NCBI GenBank assembly: GCA_035995025.1
Contig: DASYKY010000024.1
Location: 58,932-122,931, forward strand
Source: Actinophytocola sp035995025
Lineage (GTDB): Bacteria; Actinomycetota; Actinomycetes; Mycobacteriales; Pseudonocardiaceae
Length of the DNA stretch: 64,000 nt
Reading direction: 5' to 3'
Positions within the stretch are counted from its first letter, which is position 1; the number at the start of each line of letters is the position of its first letter. Below the pieces are notes generated by a model, which was not told the DNA's origin, did no database searches, and saw only the letters and a program-made list of their open reading frames with translations. The position numbers and the translations under genes are program-made. This document shows positions 7,493 to 14,617 of this stretch, one piece after another.

Positions 7493-9235
7493 CTGCAGTG
7501 GGGCGTCGACCTGGCGGTGAAGTGTCCGAAGGCCGAGTGGTTCGAGACCACAGAGCAGCAAGAGCTCTTCGTCGGGGAGGCCGAGAACTGGGTGTCGCTG
7601 GGGTTGCACCCGAACATCTGCGGCTGCCACTACGTCCGCCAGTTCGATGACATGCCACGCGTGTTCGCCGAGTACGTGCCCGACGGCAGCCTGCTCGACT
7701 GGATCACCGAACGTCGCCTGTACGCGGGTAGGCCGGAAGCGGCGACGGCACTCGCCGTCGACCTGGCCATTCAGATCGCTTGGGGGCTCGACCACGCGCA
7801 CGGTCGAGGACTTGTCCACCAGGACGTCAAGCCTGCCAATGTCCTTCTCGACAGCCACGGCGATGGCACCGTCATCGCCAAGGTCACCGACTTCGGTCTG
7901 GCGCGGGCCCGTGCCGCCGCCACCACGCGCGCCACCGGACCGGACGGAGCCGGTGTCCTGGTGTCGGTGGGTGGCATGACGCGGGTCTACGCCTCTCCCG
8001 AGCAGCTCCAGAGCAAGCGGCTCGACCGGCGCACGGACATCTTCAGCTTCGCGGTGTCAGTGCTGGAGATGTTCACCGGCGGGGTCCGCTGGCCGATCGG
8101 CCCCGCAGCGCGCGAGGTGCTCGCGGCGATCCGCCAGGGGAGCGCTGGTGATCCCGACCTCCCGCCGATCCCGCCCGGCCTGGCGGATCTGCTGGATCGC
8201 TGCCTGCTGGATCGCTGTCTGCTGGATCGCTGCCTGCCCGACGAAGCCCCGGCCCGGCCGGCGTCCATGGCGGAGGTCGTCGCCGAGCTCGCCGAGGTCT
8301 ACCGGCAGGTGACCGGCCAGAGGTATTCGCGCCAGGAGCCGCAGGCGGCCGACCTGCTTGGTGACGAGCACAACAACCGGGCTCTGTCCCTCCTTGACCT
8401 GGACCGGCCGGCCGAGGCCGAGACCATGTTCGCCTCGGCGCTCGCCGTCGACCCGCAGCACGCGGAGGCCACGTACAACGCTGGTCTGCTGCGTTGGCGT
8501 CGCGGTGAGATCACCGACGAGGACGTCATCGCCGATCTCGACGCGGTCCGCCTCGACACCGGGGAGTCCTGGCCGACACGGCACGGGCTCGGGCTCGTCC
8601 ACCTGGAACGTGGTGATGTCGCGGCGGCGCGGCCGCTTCTCGAGCGCGTCGACCGCGAGCAGCCCGGCCAGCCCGATGTCCGCACGGCCTTGGCGTCCCT
8701 CGATTCGGACGCCATCGCCGATGCCCGGTGCATCGGCACGCGGGAGATCGCCTGGTGTTGGACCCGCCCCGGGTGGCATGAACCGATCCTCAAAGTGGAC
8801 GTCTCCGCGAACGGGCGGCGTGCGGTGACCGGCGGTGTCGACGACAAGGTCCGTGTGTGGGATGTCCTCACTGGACGATGTGTGCACACGCTGGCCGGCC
8901 ACGCCAAGGGAGTTTGGTCCGTCCACCTCTGCCCGCACGGCCGGTACGCGGTGTCCACGGAGGACCACACCCTGCGGATATGGGACCTGGTCGACGGAAC
9001 GTGCCTGCGCACCATCACGACCGCAGGCGCGTTGGTATGGGCCGGCGTCAACGCCCGGGCGGGAGTCGCGATCGGTACGGACAACGGGGAAAACGACGGC
9101 GCGATCGTCGTATGGGATCTGCACAGCAGGCAGGTCCGCTGGCGGCTCGACGGGTCCGCCTCGCGGTTCGCCGTGTGTCCGGACGGCCGCTGGCTACTCG
9201 CCGCCGGATACACGGACTGTGTCGCGCGCCTGGTC
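7376..9235 (+). CDS. Ser/Thr protein kinase with C-terminal WD40 repeats, 3'-truncated
   Basis: Pkn-type kinase domain (about residues 15-310): Lys in VDLAVKCPK, HQD in place of HRD (LVHQDVKPANVLL), TDFGLARAR, then ASPEQL and the DIFSFAV helix. A TPR-like stretch (NNRALSLLDLDRPAEAETMFASALAVDP) follows, then WD40 blades (RVWDVLTGRCVHTLAGHAKGVWSV, LRIWDLVDGTC, VVWDLHSRQ). Homologous proteins carry a full WD40 propeller, but here blade-like sequence stops near CPDGRWLLAAGYTDC (about 9225). The frame then stays open to 10357 but only reads the antisense of the DUF6236 gene. The kinase part looks functional; the propeller is broken. No membrane segment is seen. Confidence 0.8.
8189..8233 (+). repeat. 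three tandem 15-bp repeats inside the kinase gene
   Basis: CTGCTGGATCGCTGC is present three times head to tail (middle copy ends in T), encoding LLDRC three times where kinases of this type have it once, at the C-terminal lobe. It adds 10 residues in frame, suggesting slippage. Confidence 0.9.
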
Positions 9236-10144
9236 GTTCAGCTGCGCGGTCACGGCCTGGTGGACCTCGGTGCGCAGGTACTCGTTGAAGACGGTGAGGT
9301 CTCGCACGTCGTCGAGTTCGGCCAGCTTGTGGACCTGTTCGGCGACGTAGGTGCGGAACGCGTCCAACTCGGCGGCGAACTTCGCCCGGATCTCGAGGAT
9401 CGTGTCGACCGGCACGGTGTGCAGGTCCGCCGGAACCACGGTTTCGAATGCCAGGAACACGAACGCGTCCGACAGGTCGGGCCGGTGCTGGCCGGCGTCG
9501 GCGGGCGCGGGCTCGATCAGCGTCTGGACCAGGCGGTCGAGGGTCCAGCCAGACAGTGCGGTATGCGGCAGGACCTGATCGGTGACCGGGTGGAGCCGGT
9601 CCTCGGCGGCGACGCGCTCGGTCAGCGCGCAGGTGTAGGCAGACGCCAGTTTCGGATGCATCCCCACCCACGTGCCACCTCGGCCGGGTCCGGTGATCGC
9701 CAGGCCGGCATCCACCGCGGCGGCCACGACGTCCGGGTCGATCTTGCTGACATGCACGAACCCGAACCGAGGGTTCAGCCACGTCACCTCGTCCCCGTCC
9801 GGATTCCCCGCGGAGCGGCGGTCGCTGGCGTACGCGAACCCGGCCACGGAGGGCGGAACACCCCAGGTATCGATCGGGTCGAGTCCAAAGCGGTCGCGCA
9901 GCTCCCGCGCATGGCTGGTGACCAGCTCCAGGAACGGCTCCCCGAGTTCGGCCGACGCCCACCGGGGCGGTGGGATGTCCACGAGCCACTGCGCCTCGTG
10001 CAACCGTGCGGCCACCTTGGAGTCCATCAGCCGGTACTCGGGTGGGCGAAGTCTGCCCATCTTGGGCCAGTACAACGCCGCGTACTTCAACCACGTGTCA
10101 TCGCGCACATTAATGTGCGGGTAGTACAACGCGATCGAGTCCAC
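9194..10144 (-). CDS. DUF6236-type protein, C-terminus probably lost
   Basis: About 316 residues, starting GTG with GGGAGG 7 nt upstream. The N-terminus DSIALYYPHINVRDDTWLK followed by AALYWPKMGRLRPPEY is the hallmark of the DUF6236 family, which has no known function. The middle has several helices (EPFLELVTSHARELRDRF) and a probable coiled region near the end (AAELDAFRTYVAEQVHKLAELDDVRDL). The last dozen codons are antisense to the kinase WD40 coding region, so the true 3' end appears to have been deleted at the same junction that truncated the kinase. Confidence 0.65.
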   Translation of the reverse strand: MDSIALYYPHINVRDDTWLKYAALYWPKMGRLRPPEYRLMDSKVAARLHEAQWLVDIPPPRWASAELGEPFLELVTSHARELRDRFGLDPIDTWGVPPSVAGFAYASDRRSAGNPDGDEVTWLNPRFGFVHVSKIDPDVVAAAVDAGLAITGPGRGGTWVGMHPKLASAYTCALTERVAAEDRLHPVTDQVLPHTALSGWTLDRLVQTLIEPAPADAGQHRPDLSDAFVFLAFETVVPADLHTVPVDTILEIRAKFAAELDAFRTYVAEQVHKLAELDDVRDLTVFNEYLRTEVHQAVTAQLNDQARDTVRVSGGE

Positions 10145-10290
10145 CCCGCTCCCTCCCGCACGGCACACCGAGCGAGTCTAACAACGACCACAGCGTGCCA
10201 GTCGCACATAGCCCACCCGGGCGGGAAAGCTCATTTCCTGCCATTCGTGGACGCAGGGCTCGTCGAACCTGGCGTCGACTCCCGGCCGGG

Positions 10291-10773
10291 TCACGAGGAT
10301 TTCTGGACTTCCCCCTCCGCCTGCCTGATCACTTCCTGCAGGTCGTCGGCGGTGTAGCCCACGTCCGTGAAGCGGCGGTGCCAGTGGCGCACCCTGCGGG
10401 AGTAGGCCAGGGCGTCCACATCGGACTCGAGGAGCGCAGCCAGCTCCTCCTTGGCGGCCCAACGGATGTCCAGCGGGACGCGGCGGACCGGTTCGAGGTC
10501 GGGGATCTCGCCGCCGTCGAGGATTCCACGTGCGGTGCCGGCGTTCCAGCCGCGGAAGTGGCGGCCGAGCGCGCGGCCGATCCGTTCGAGCACGTCCACC
10601 CCGACGGTCGGCTCGTGTGCCTCCACCGCTTCGAGACTGCGGACCCCGATCTTGGCCTCGGTTGCGAACGTCGTCCGCCACCGGTGGCCGGCGGCTCGGC
10701 GGGCCTCGCCGACCGCATCGGCCAGCCGTCGCCGGGCGTGCTCGGAGTAGTTCGCTGTCCGCAGATTGGGCAC
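10291..10773 (-). CDS. helix-turn-helix regulator
   Basis: 160 residues, GTG start. An XRE-like N-terminal domain is visible (RLADAVGEARRAAGHRWRTTFATEAKIGVRSLEAVEAHE, then VDVLERIGRALGRHF), with a C-terminal half (EELAALLESDVDALAYSRRVRHWHRRF) of unknown role. It is divergent from the small gene at 10922 and shares a 150-bp intergenic region filled with CGCAGA pairs. The promoter-proximal repeat pair suggests autoregulation. It lies just outside the integrated element. Confidence 0.75.
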   Translation of the reverse strand: MPNLRTANYSEHARRRLADAVGEARRAAGHRWRTTFATEAKIGVRSLEAVEAHEPTVGVDVLERIGRALGRHFRGWNAGTARGILDGGEIPDLEPVRRVPLDIRWAAKEELAALLESDVDALAYSRRVRHWHRRFTDVGYTADDLQEVIRQAEGEVQKSS

Positions 10774-10913
10774 CTCAGCAGAATGTCGCAGAGTTCCGCA
10801 GAGCGCCAGTCGACATCCGCTCTGTTCTACGTACTTTTGACCCCGCAGACTCCCGCAGAGTCAGCATATGCGGAGGTCAGCTCGGTTTGACAGACCCCGC
10901 AGAGGCCCGCAGA
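10760..10913. promoter_or_regulatory. divergent promoter region with 10-bp-phased CGCAGA pairs
   Basis: CGCAGA occurs at 10787 and 10797, 10844 and 10854, 10898 and 10908, with a single extra copy at 10760 inside the start of the left regulator gene. Each pair is offset exactly 10 bp and pairs are 54-57 bp apart. A TTGACA at 10887-10892 with CAGACT at 10910-10915 would place transcription start near the ATG at 10922, predicting a leaderless message; the third pair covers this core promoter. Confidence 0.65.
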
Positions 10914-10921
10914 CTCGAGTT

Positions 10922-11161
10922 ATGCCGAAGCTCAACCGGGATCGCATCCGGGGCTGGCTCGAGGAGCACAACTGGTCCGTCGCCCGCCTGGCCGCGGAGT
11001 GCAGCGCGCTCGGAGAGGATTCGTTCCCCGAGGGCACCCTGCGCAACGCGGTCAACGGCATCGACCCCATGCGCGCCGGCCGGATCCGCGTGATCTGCAA
11101 GGTCACCGCGAAGTACGGCGACGGCATCCCCTACGCCCAGCTGGTGGCGGACGGGGTCTGA
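10922..11161 (+). CDS. small helix-turn-helix protein
   Basis: 79 residues, MPKLNRDRIRGWLEEHNWSV then ARLAAECSALGEDSFPEGTLRNAVNGIDPM, an XRE-like DNA-binding fold without a separate effector domain. An in-frame ATG at 10868 would add 18 residues, but those codons are the CGCAGA operator repeats. The ATG at 10922 coincides with the predicted transcription start. It may be the partner or antagonist of the divergent regulator. It ends 80 bp before the tRNA used as integration site. Confidence 0.7.
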   Translation: MPKLNRDRIRGWLEEHNWSVARLAAECSALGEDSFPEGTLRNAVNGIDPMRAGRIRVICKVTAKYGDGIPYAQLVADGV

Positions 11162-11241
11162 CGCAATCGAACCATCTGGCCGTGTAGGTTTTCCACGCGT
11201 GAAATCGCGTCCACGATCGTGTTGGTCGTGGCGCCTCACCT

Positions 11242-11315
11242 GGGGCGGTAGCTCAGTCGGTTAGAGCAGAGGACTCATAATCCTTTGGCCGTGGGTTCGA
11301 GCCCCACCCGCCCCA
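11242..11315 (+). tRNA. tRNA with CAT anticodon (Ile2 or elongator Met)
   Basis: Acceptor GGGGCGG/CCGCCCC, D arm GCTC/GAGC, anticodon arm AGGACTCATAATCCT with CAT, variable TTGGCC, T arm GTGGG-TTCGAGC-CCCAC, no encoded CCA. The anticodon stem and variable loop resemble lysidine-type tRNA-Ile2 more than elongator Met, but this cannot be settled by eye. Its 3' half is duplicated at 26934, marking it as the attachment site of the integrated element. Confidence 0.93.
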
Positions 11316-11316
11316 C
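11274..11316 (+). repeat. attL: 43-bp direct repeat in the tRNA 3' half
   Basis: From the anticodon CTCATAATCC to one base past the tRNA end (CCGCCCCAC), identical over 43 bp to 26934-26976. This is the usual crossover position for actinomycete tyrosine integrases. Confidence 0.95.
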
Positions 11317-11365
11317 GACCTGTTACCAGCCTGTATGCCGCACCGGCTATGCAATAAATGATCTT

Positions 11366-11387
11366 TGGGTGCGAGTTTGGGTGCGAG
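11366..11387 (+). repeat. left arm-type integrase sites
   Basis: TGGGTGCGAG at 11366-11375 and 11378-11387, offset 12 bp, in the attL-int gap. The same pair (TGGGTGCGAA) recurs with the same 12-bp offset near attR, as expected for arm sites bound by the integrase N-terminal domain. Confidence 0.7.
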
Positions 11388-11402
11388 CCGTATCCTGGGT
11401 GT

Positions 11403-12713
11403 ATGGCTGAGGCACGCCCAGACGGTCGCCGGGAAGGCAGCATCGAGCAACGCGGGGGCTCGCTCCGGGTGGTGGTGTTCGCTGGCTACGACCCCGTGAC
11501 CGGTCGGCGCGCCTACAAGCGCGCCACCATAAACGGCACGGACGACGCAGCCTGGCGGAAAGCGCGGAATAAGCGGACTGAGCTGCGCGCAGACGTGCTC
11601 AGGCAGCGCAGGGCGTCTTCGTCGGTCAAGTTCGACCACTGCATTGACGAGTGGTTCAGCAAGTCTGATCTGGAAGACAGCACCCGAAACAGCTATGGCG
11701 GCTACATCAAGCGCGTTATCAAGCCAACACTTGGCCATGTCGCGGTGAACCGTCTTGACGCTAACGATCTCGAAAGTCTGTACGCCGAACTCCGCCGTTG
11801 TCGTACTCGCTGTGACGGGAAACCATTCATCGAGAAGCACAGGGTCGATGGTGGACACGACTGCGTCATGGCCAAATGTGAGCACCACGAATGCGACCCC
11901 ATGGCCCCGTCCACGGTGCGCCAGATTCATTCGATCATCAGTAGCGCTCTCGACGCCGCTATGCGGTGGGGATGGATCGACACTAATCCAGCGAAAATCG
12001 CCAAGCGTCCCAAGCAGGAGCCGCCGCAGCCAAAGCCACCGTCCGCGGCGGACGCCGCGCGAATCGTCGACAAGGCGTTCGACCTTAGCCCCGATTGGGG
12101 AACGCTCGTGTGGCTCGTGATGACCACTGGAATGCGCCGCGCCGAGGTCGCCGGCCTGCGCTGGTTCAACGTCAAGCTGGACGAAGAGGTCATCGAGATT
12201 CGAAACAGCTACGTCGAAATTAACGGCAGCGGCAAGGTTAAGAGCACAAAGACGCACCAGATGCGCCGCGTCGCGCTCGACTCCGAAACAGTCGCGCTTC
12301 TCCGCGCGCACAAGAATTGGTCGGAAGCTGAACTCGCCAAGGTGGACGTGGACCTAGAAGAGCACATGTTCGTCTTCATGGGCGACCGCAAGTACGACCC
12401 TGAGACGCGAAAGTACGGCGCCCCGAAGGACCCTACGCAGCCCTACTCACCGGACGCGATCTCCCGCCGCTACAAGCGAATGGCTGGCAAGCTCGGCATC
12501 GAGACCCACATTCACGCGCTGCGCCACTTCTCTGCGACCGAGCTGCTCACGGCGGGCGTGGATCTCCGAACGGTTGCGGGTCGCCTCGGTCACGGTGGCG
12601 GCGGCGCCACGACGCTTAGGGTCTATGCCGCGTGGGTTGCTGCATCTGACCGCAAGGCTGCTGAGATTCTCGGTTCTCGTCTGCCAAAGAGGTCCCGGTC
12701 AGGAGATTCTTAG
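11403..12713 (+). CDS. int: tyrosine site-specific integrase
   Basis: 436 residues. It recombines the tRNA attB with attP of the element. Catalytic residues are visible: Arg245 (TGMRRAEVAGLRW), His371 and Arg374 (HALRHF), His397 (RLGHGG) and nucleophile Tyr408 (RVYAAW). The N-terminal half has the AP2-like arm-binding region and the core-binding domain (DSTRNSYGGYIKRVIKPTLG). A Cys/His-rich insertion (residues about 135-165, with CRTRC, HDC, KCEHHEC) is typical of actinomycete element integrases and may bind zinc. The ATG at 11403 is preferred; the in-frame ATG at 11358 lies before the arm-type repeats. It converges with a 15-bp overlap on the HTH-Nudix gene. Confidence 0.95.
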   Translation: MAEARPDGRREGSIEQRGGSLRVVVFAGYDPVTGRRAYKRATINGTDDAAWRKARNKRTELRADVLRQRRASSSVKFDHCIDEWFSKSDLEDSTRNSYGGYIKRVIKPTLGHVAVNRLDANDLESLYAELRRCRTRCDGKPFIEKHRVDGGHDCVMAKCEHHECDPMAPSTVRQIHSIISSALDAAMRWGWIDTNPAKIAKRPKQEPPQPKPPSAADAARIVDKAFDLSPDWGTLVWLVMTTGMRRAEVAGLRWFNVKLDEEVIEIRNSYVEINGSGKVKSTKTHQMRRVALDSETVALLRAHKNWSEAELAKVDVDLEEHMFVFMGDRKYDPETRKYGAPKDPTQPYSPDAISRRYKRMAGKLGIETHIHALRHFSATELLTAGVDLRTVAGRLGHGGGGATTLRVYAAWVAASDRKAAEILGSRLPKRSRSGDS

Positions 12714-13406
12714 CGCATCCAGAATGGGCGGGTAAATTTGTATCCTCGGGATGATCCGATCGAGCCGATTCCTGCTGACCCATGTGACACTGAGATTTTC
12801 TTCGATGTCTGAGTTGGTCGCATCACCCGAAATATACTCGCACAGCATGTAGTCGCAGACGACACTGGTAACTGGATGCACCCGCTGTCCTAGGTTGCGA
12901 GAGACCGAACAGTGCACACCTGTTTCGCGGAAAGTCTCGCTCACGGCCACCAACTTTGGCGGTATTCCCGGTTTGACGACGCCAGCAGGGAACTGCCACA
13001 TGATGTCGTTCTCATGTGCGGCCCTCCTGCACACCACGAGAACTTCAGACCCCTTCGCGACGATTGCCACCGCGACGGTGAGTGGATGTGGGCCCTTGCT
13101 CGACGACTCGAATTCGACGGCCATTGGCGTCCAATCCGGGGGAGTGAGCAAACGTTCAACGGTTACATCGAAGATTTCTTCAAGCAATCGTGCAGTGGCA
13201 GGTCGAACCGGGCTCAGCGGGGAGCCGTCGGGCTGTTTACCGGCGATGAGTCGTTGAAGATGTCGAAAGCTCAAAGTTCCAACTTGATTGTTCTCCCTCG
13301 CGAAGTTCTCGGCAAAGTCGACGAACTCCCGAAGGGTTAGCCGCTTCTCTCGAATCTTCTGTTCGAGCAACGTGCGCGGTCGAGCCGCACCACCCGGCTT
13401 CGTCAT
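12699..13406 (-). CDS. HTH protein with degenerate Nudix domain (copy 1)
   Basis: 235 residues. The N-terminal half has a helical DNA-binding-like region (FVDFAENFARENNQ, LSFRHLQRLIAG, ATARLLEEIFDVTVERLL), followed by a Nudix fold (VAVAIVAKGSEVLVVCRR, WQFPAGVVKPG). The Nudix box (residues 142-164) lacks key residues: expected E is Ile148, R is Ser156, and the first of the EE pair is Arg160. It probably binds rather than hydrolyses its ligand. It is paralogous to the protein at 19356 across the whole Nudix part, including CDYxLCEY and ENxSVTW. pSAM2 encodes a Nudix-bearing immunity protein (Pif), so a regulatory or exclusion role is plausible. GGAGG lies 10 nt before the ATG. Confidence 0.75.
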   Translation of the reverse strand: MTKPGGAARPRTLLEQKIREKRLTLREFVDFAENFARENNQVGTLSFRHLQRLIAGKQPDGSPLSPVRPATARLLEEIFDVTVERLLTPPDWTPMAVEFESSSKGPHPLTVAVAIVAKGSEVLVVCRRAAHENDIMWQFPAGVVKPGIPPKLVAVSETFRETGVHCSVSRNLGQRVHPVTSVVCDYMLCEYISGDATNSDIEENLSVTWVSRNRLDRIIPRIQIYPPILDALRIS

Positions 13407-13533
13407 GACTGCGGTTCCTCCTTGATCCGCGGTTCAGCGATGGCGCTGCGGTGGCGCCAGCGTGGCGTACTCACGTCGTTCCCCTCGCCTGCGGGTCGAT
13501 GAAAGGGTCGATTTCAGTCTTGCACGTCCGCAA

Positions 13534-13556
13534 CCGGGCGGTGAGACACCGCCCGG
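13534..13556. promoter_or_regulatory. perfect inverted repeat, possible operator
   Basis: CCGGGCGGTG-AGA-CACCGCCCGG, 10-bp arms with a 3-nt centre, in the 216-bp gap between the divergent HTH-Nudix gene and the small-gene operon. There is no T run, so an operator is likelier than a terminator. Nothing else is recognisable in the gap. Confidence 0.45.
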
Positions 13557-13622
13557 CGGAGGACGGTTGGCCTGACGCGCTCACCGCTGGGCTCCACACA
13601 GCGAGAAGGGCAGAAAACCCCG

Positions 13623-13916
13623 ATGCGAGGCGGCGTTCCTCCTCCCGATGACTCCGCTCACCAGGACAGCGTGTTGATCGCTGAGCTTGCCGAGGTCAAC
13701 ACGCTTCTGAGCCGCTACATCCTGCGCCTTCTCGACGTCGACGCCGGCCGGGCTGAACCGGTACATGTCGACGACGAGCGCGCGTTGGTCGAGCGAGTTG
13801 TTCGGGTGGCCGACAGCGTGCGGGCACGTGCTGAACGCCGGGAACGGGACGGTGCGCAACTGCCTTTCAAGGTGATTAATGCGAAGACTGATGGTGGAGA
13901 GAGAACGGGAGATTGA
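13623..13916 (+). CDS. small element protein of unknown function
   Basis: 97 residues, acidic, mostly helical (DSVLIAELAEVNTLLSRYIL, ERALVERVVRVADSVRARAE). No signal or membrane segment is seen. It is the first of three plus-strand genes whose stops and starts overlap (TGATG, then GTGA), which supports them being real. Such small genes commonly occupy transfer/regulation regions of actinomycete elements. Function not recognised. Confidence 0.55.
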   Translation: MRGGVPPPDDSAHQDSVLIAELAEVNTLLSRYILRLLDVDAGRAEPVHVDDERALVERVVRVADSVRARAERRERDGAQLPFKVINAKTDGGERTGD

Positions 13917-14179
13917 TGCGGGTCATGTCTGATGGTTTGACGGTGTATTCGTCGGTGGGGATCGATGAGGATTGTTCGATGCGGTTTCGCGTACACGGCG
14001 GTGGTGTTGTGGACTTCTGGGCGGGTGGTGATGGCGAGGATTTCACTATGAGCTTCGGGGTGGGGGCGTTGCGGCGGTTCGTCGATCTGGCTGTGCGTGC
14101 GGTCGCTGAGGACGACGCGCTGCGTGCGAGGGAGCAGGCTGATGAGGGGGGCGATGTGGTGCAGGTGTGTGTGGCGTGA
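13916..14179 (+). CDS. small element protein, paralogue of the next gene
   Basis: 87 residues. The ATG overlaps the preceding stop (TGATG), with GGGAG just upstream; an alternative ATG is at 13925. Beta-rich N-terminal half (LTVYSSVGIDEDCSMRFRVH) and a helical segment SFGVGALRRFVDLAVRAV. The same FG-x-ALRRFV-x-LA pattern recurs in the next product, so these look like diverged duplicates. No known family is recognised. Confidence 0.55.
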   Translation: MRVMSDGLTVYSSVGIDEDCSMRFRVHGGGVVDFWAGGDGEDFTMSFGVGALRRFVDLAVRAVAEDDALRAREQADEGGDVVQVCVA

Positions 14180-14424
14180 GGCGTCGGCAGCCGCAGGCGT
14201 CGGTGATGTTGGAGATTCCGGACTGTCGGATGGAGGCGTCGGTCACCCAGGATCGGGGGATTGTGTTCAACCTGGGTTGGCCGCACGACACGACGACGCT
14301 GGTGTTCGGGCGGCGTCGTGCGTTGCGCCGGTTTGTCCGGCTCGCGGCCGACATTCTGGCCGCTCCGTCGCCGGACAATCGGGGGCCGGGTGAGCGGTCG
14401 GAGATCGTGAGCGCGCCCGACTGA
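14176..14424 (+). CDS. small element protein with ALRRFV motif
   Basis: 82 residues, starting at the GTG that overlaps the previous stop (GTGA). The arrangement of strands (VMLEIPDCRMEASVTQDRGI, TTLVFG) then helix (RRRALRRFVRLAADIL) parallels the upstream product. It ends 6 bp before the first TGTGACGG octamer of the putative transfer site. Function unknown. Confidence 0.55.
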   Translation: MRRRQPQASVMLEIPDCRMEASVTQDRGIVFNLGWPHDTTTLVFGRRRALRRFVRLAADILAAPSPDNRGPGERSEIVSAPD

Positions 14425-14429
14425 GCGCG

Positions 14430-14610
14430 TGTGACGGCTCCACGAGTGTCGGGTGAACCCCCGTGTTGGGGTGGGTTTGTGACTGCTGTGACGGGTCCGG
14501 TGGGTACCCGTCACAGCCGTCACAGTTGTCGTTTCCGCAGGTCAACCTCTGTGCCGGGGTGTCACAGGTGGTGTGACGGCGTGACGGGTGTTCCCCGTCG
14601 TGTGTGACGG
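14430..14610. repeat. TGTGACGG octamer cluster, candidate clt/transfer site
   Basis: Perfect TGTGACGG at 14430, 14487, 14572 and 14603; perfect reverse complements at 14508 and 14517; near matches at 14478 (TGTGACTG) and 14580 (CGTGACGG). Two copies form a perfect 12-bp inverted repeat, GCTGTGACGGGT (14485-14496) and ACCCGTCACAGC (14506-14517). The cluster directly abuts the stop of the TraB/FtsK-like gene, where Streptomyces elements carry the repeated 8-bp recognition sequences read by the TraB C-terminal winged helix. The hairpin could also end the two converging transcripts. Confidence 0.7.
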
Positions 14611-14617
14611 GTGGGTG

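Noticed and set aside
9240..10357. C-terminal extension of the kinase frame
   Set aside because: It is open only because it reads the antisense of the DUF6236 gene; it contains no WD40 or other domain.
13451..13651. 66-codon plus-strand frame before the small-gene operon
   Set aside because: No ribosome site, overlaps the palindrome and the next gene, and shows no recognisable sequence.
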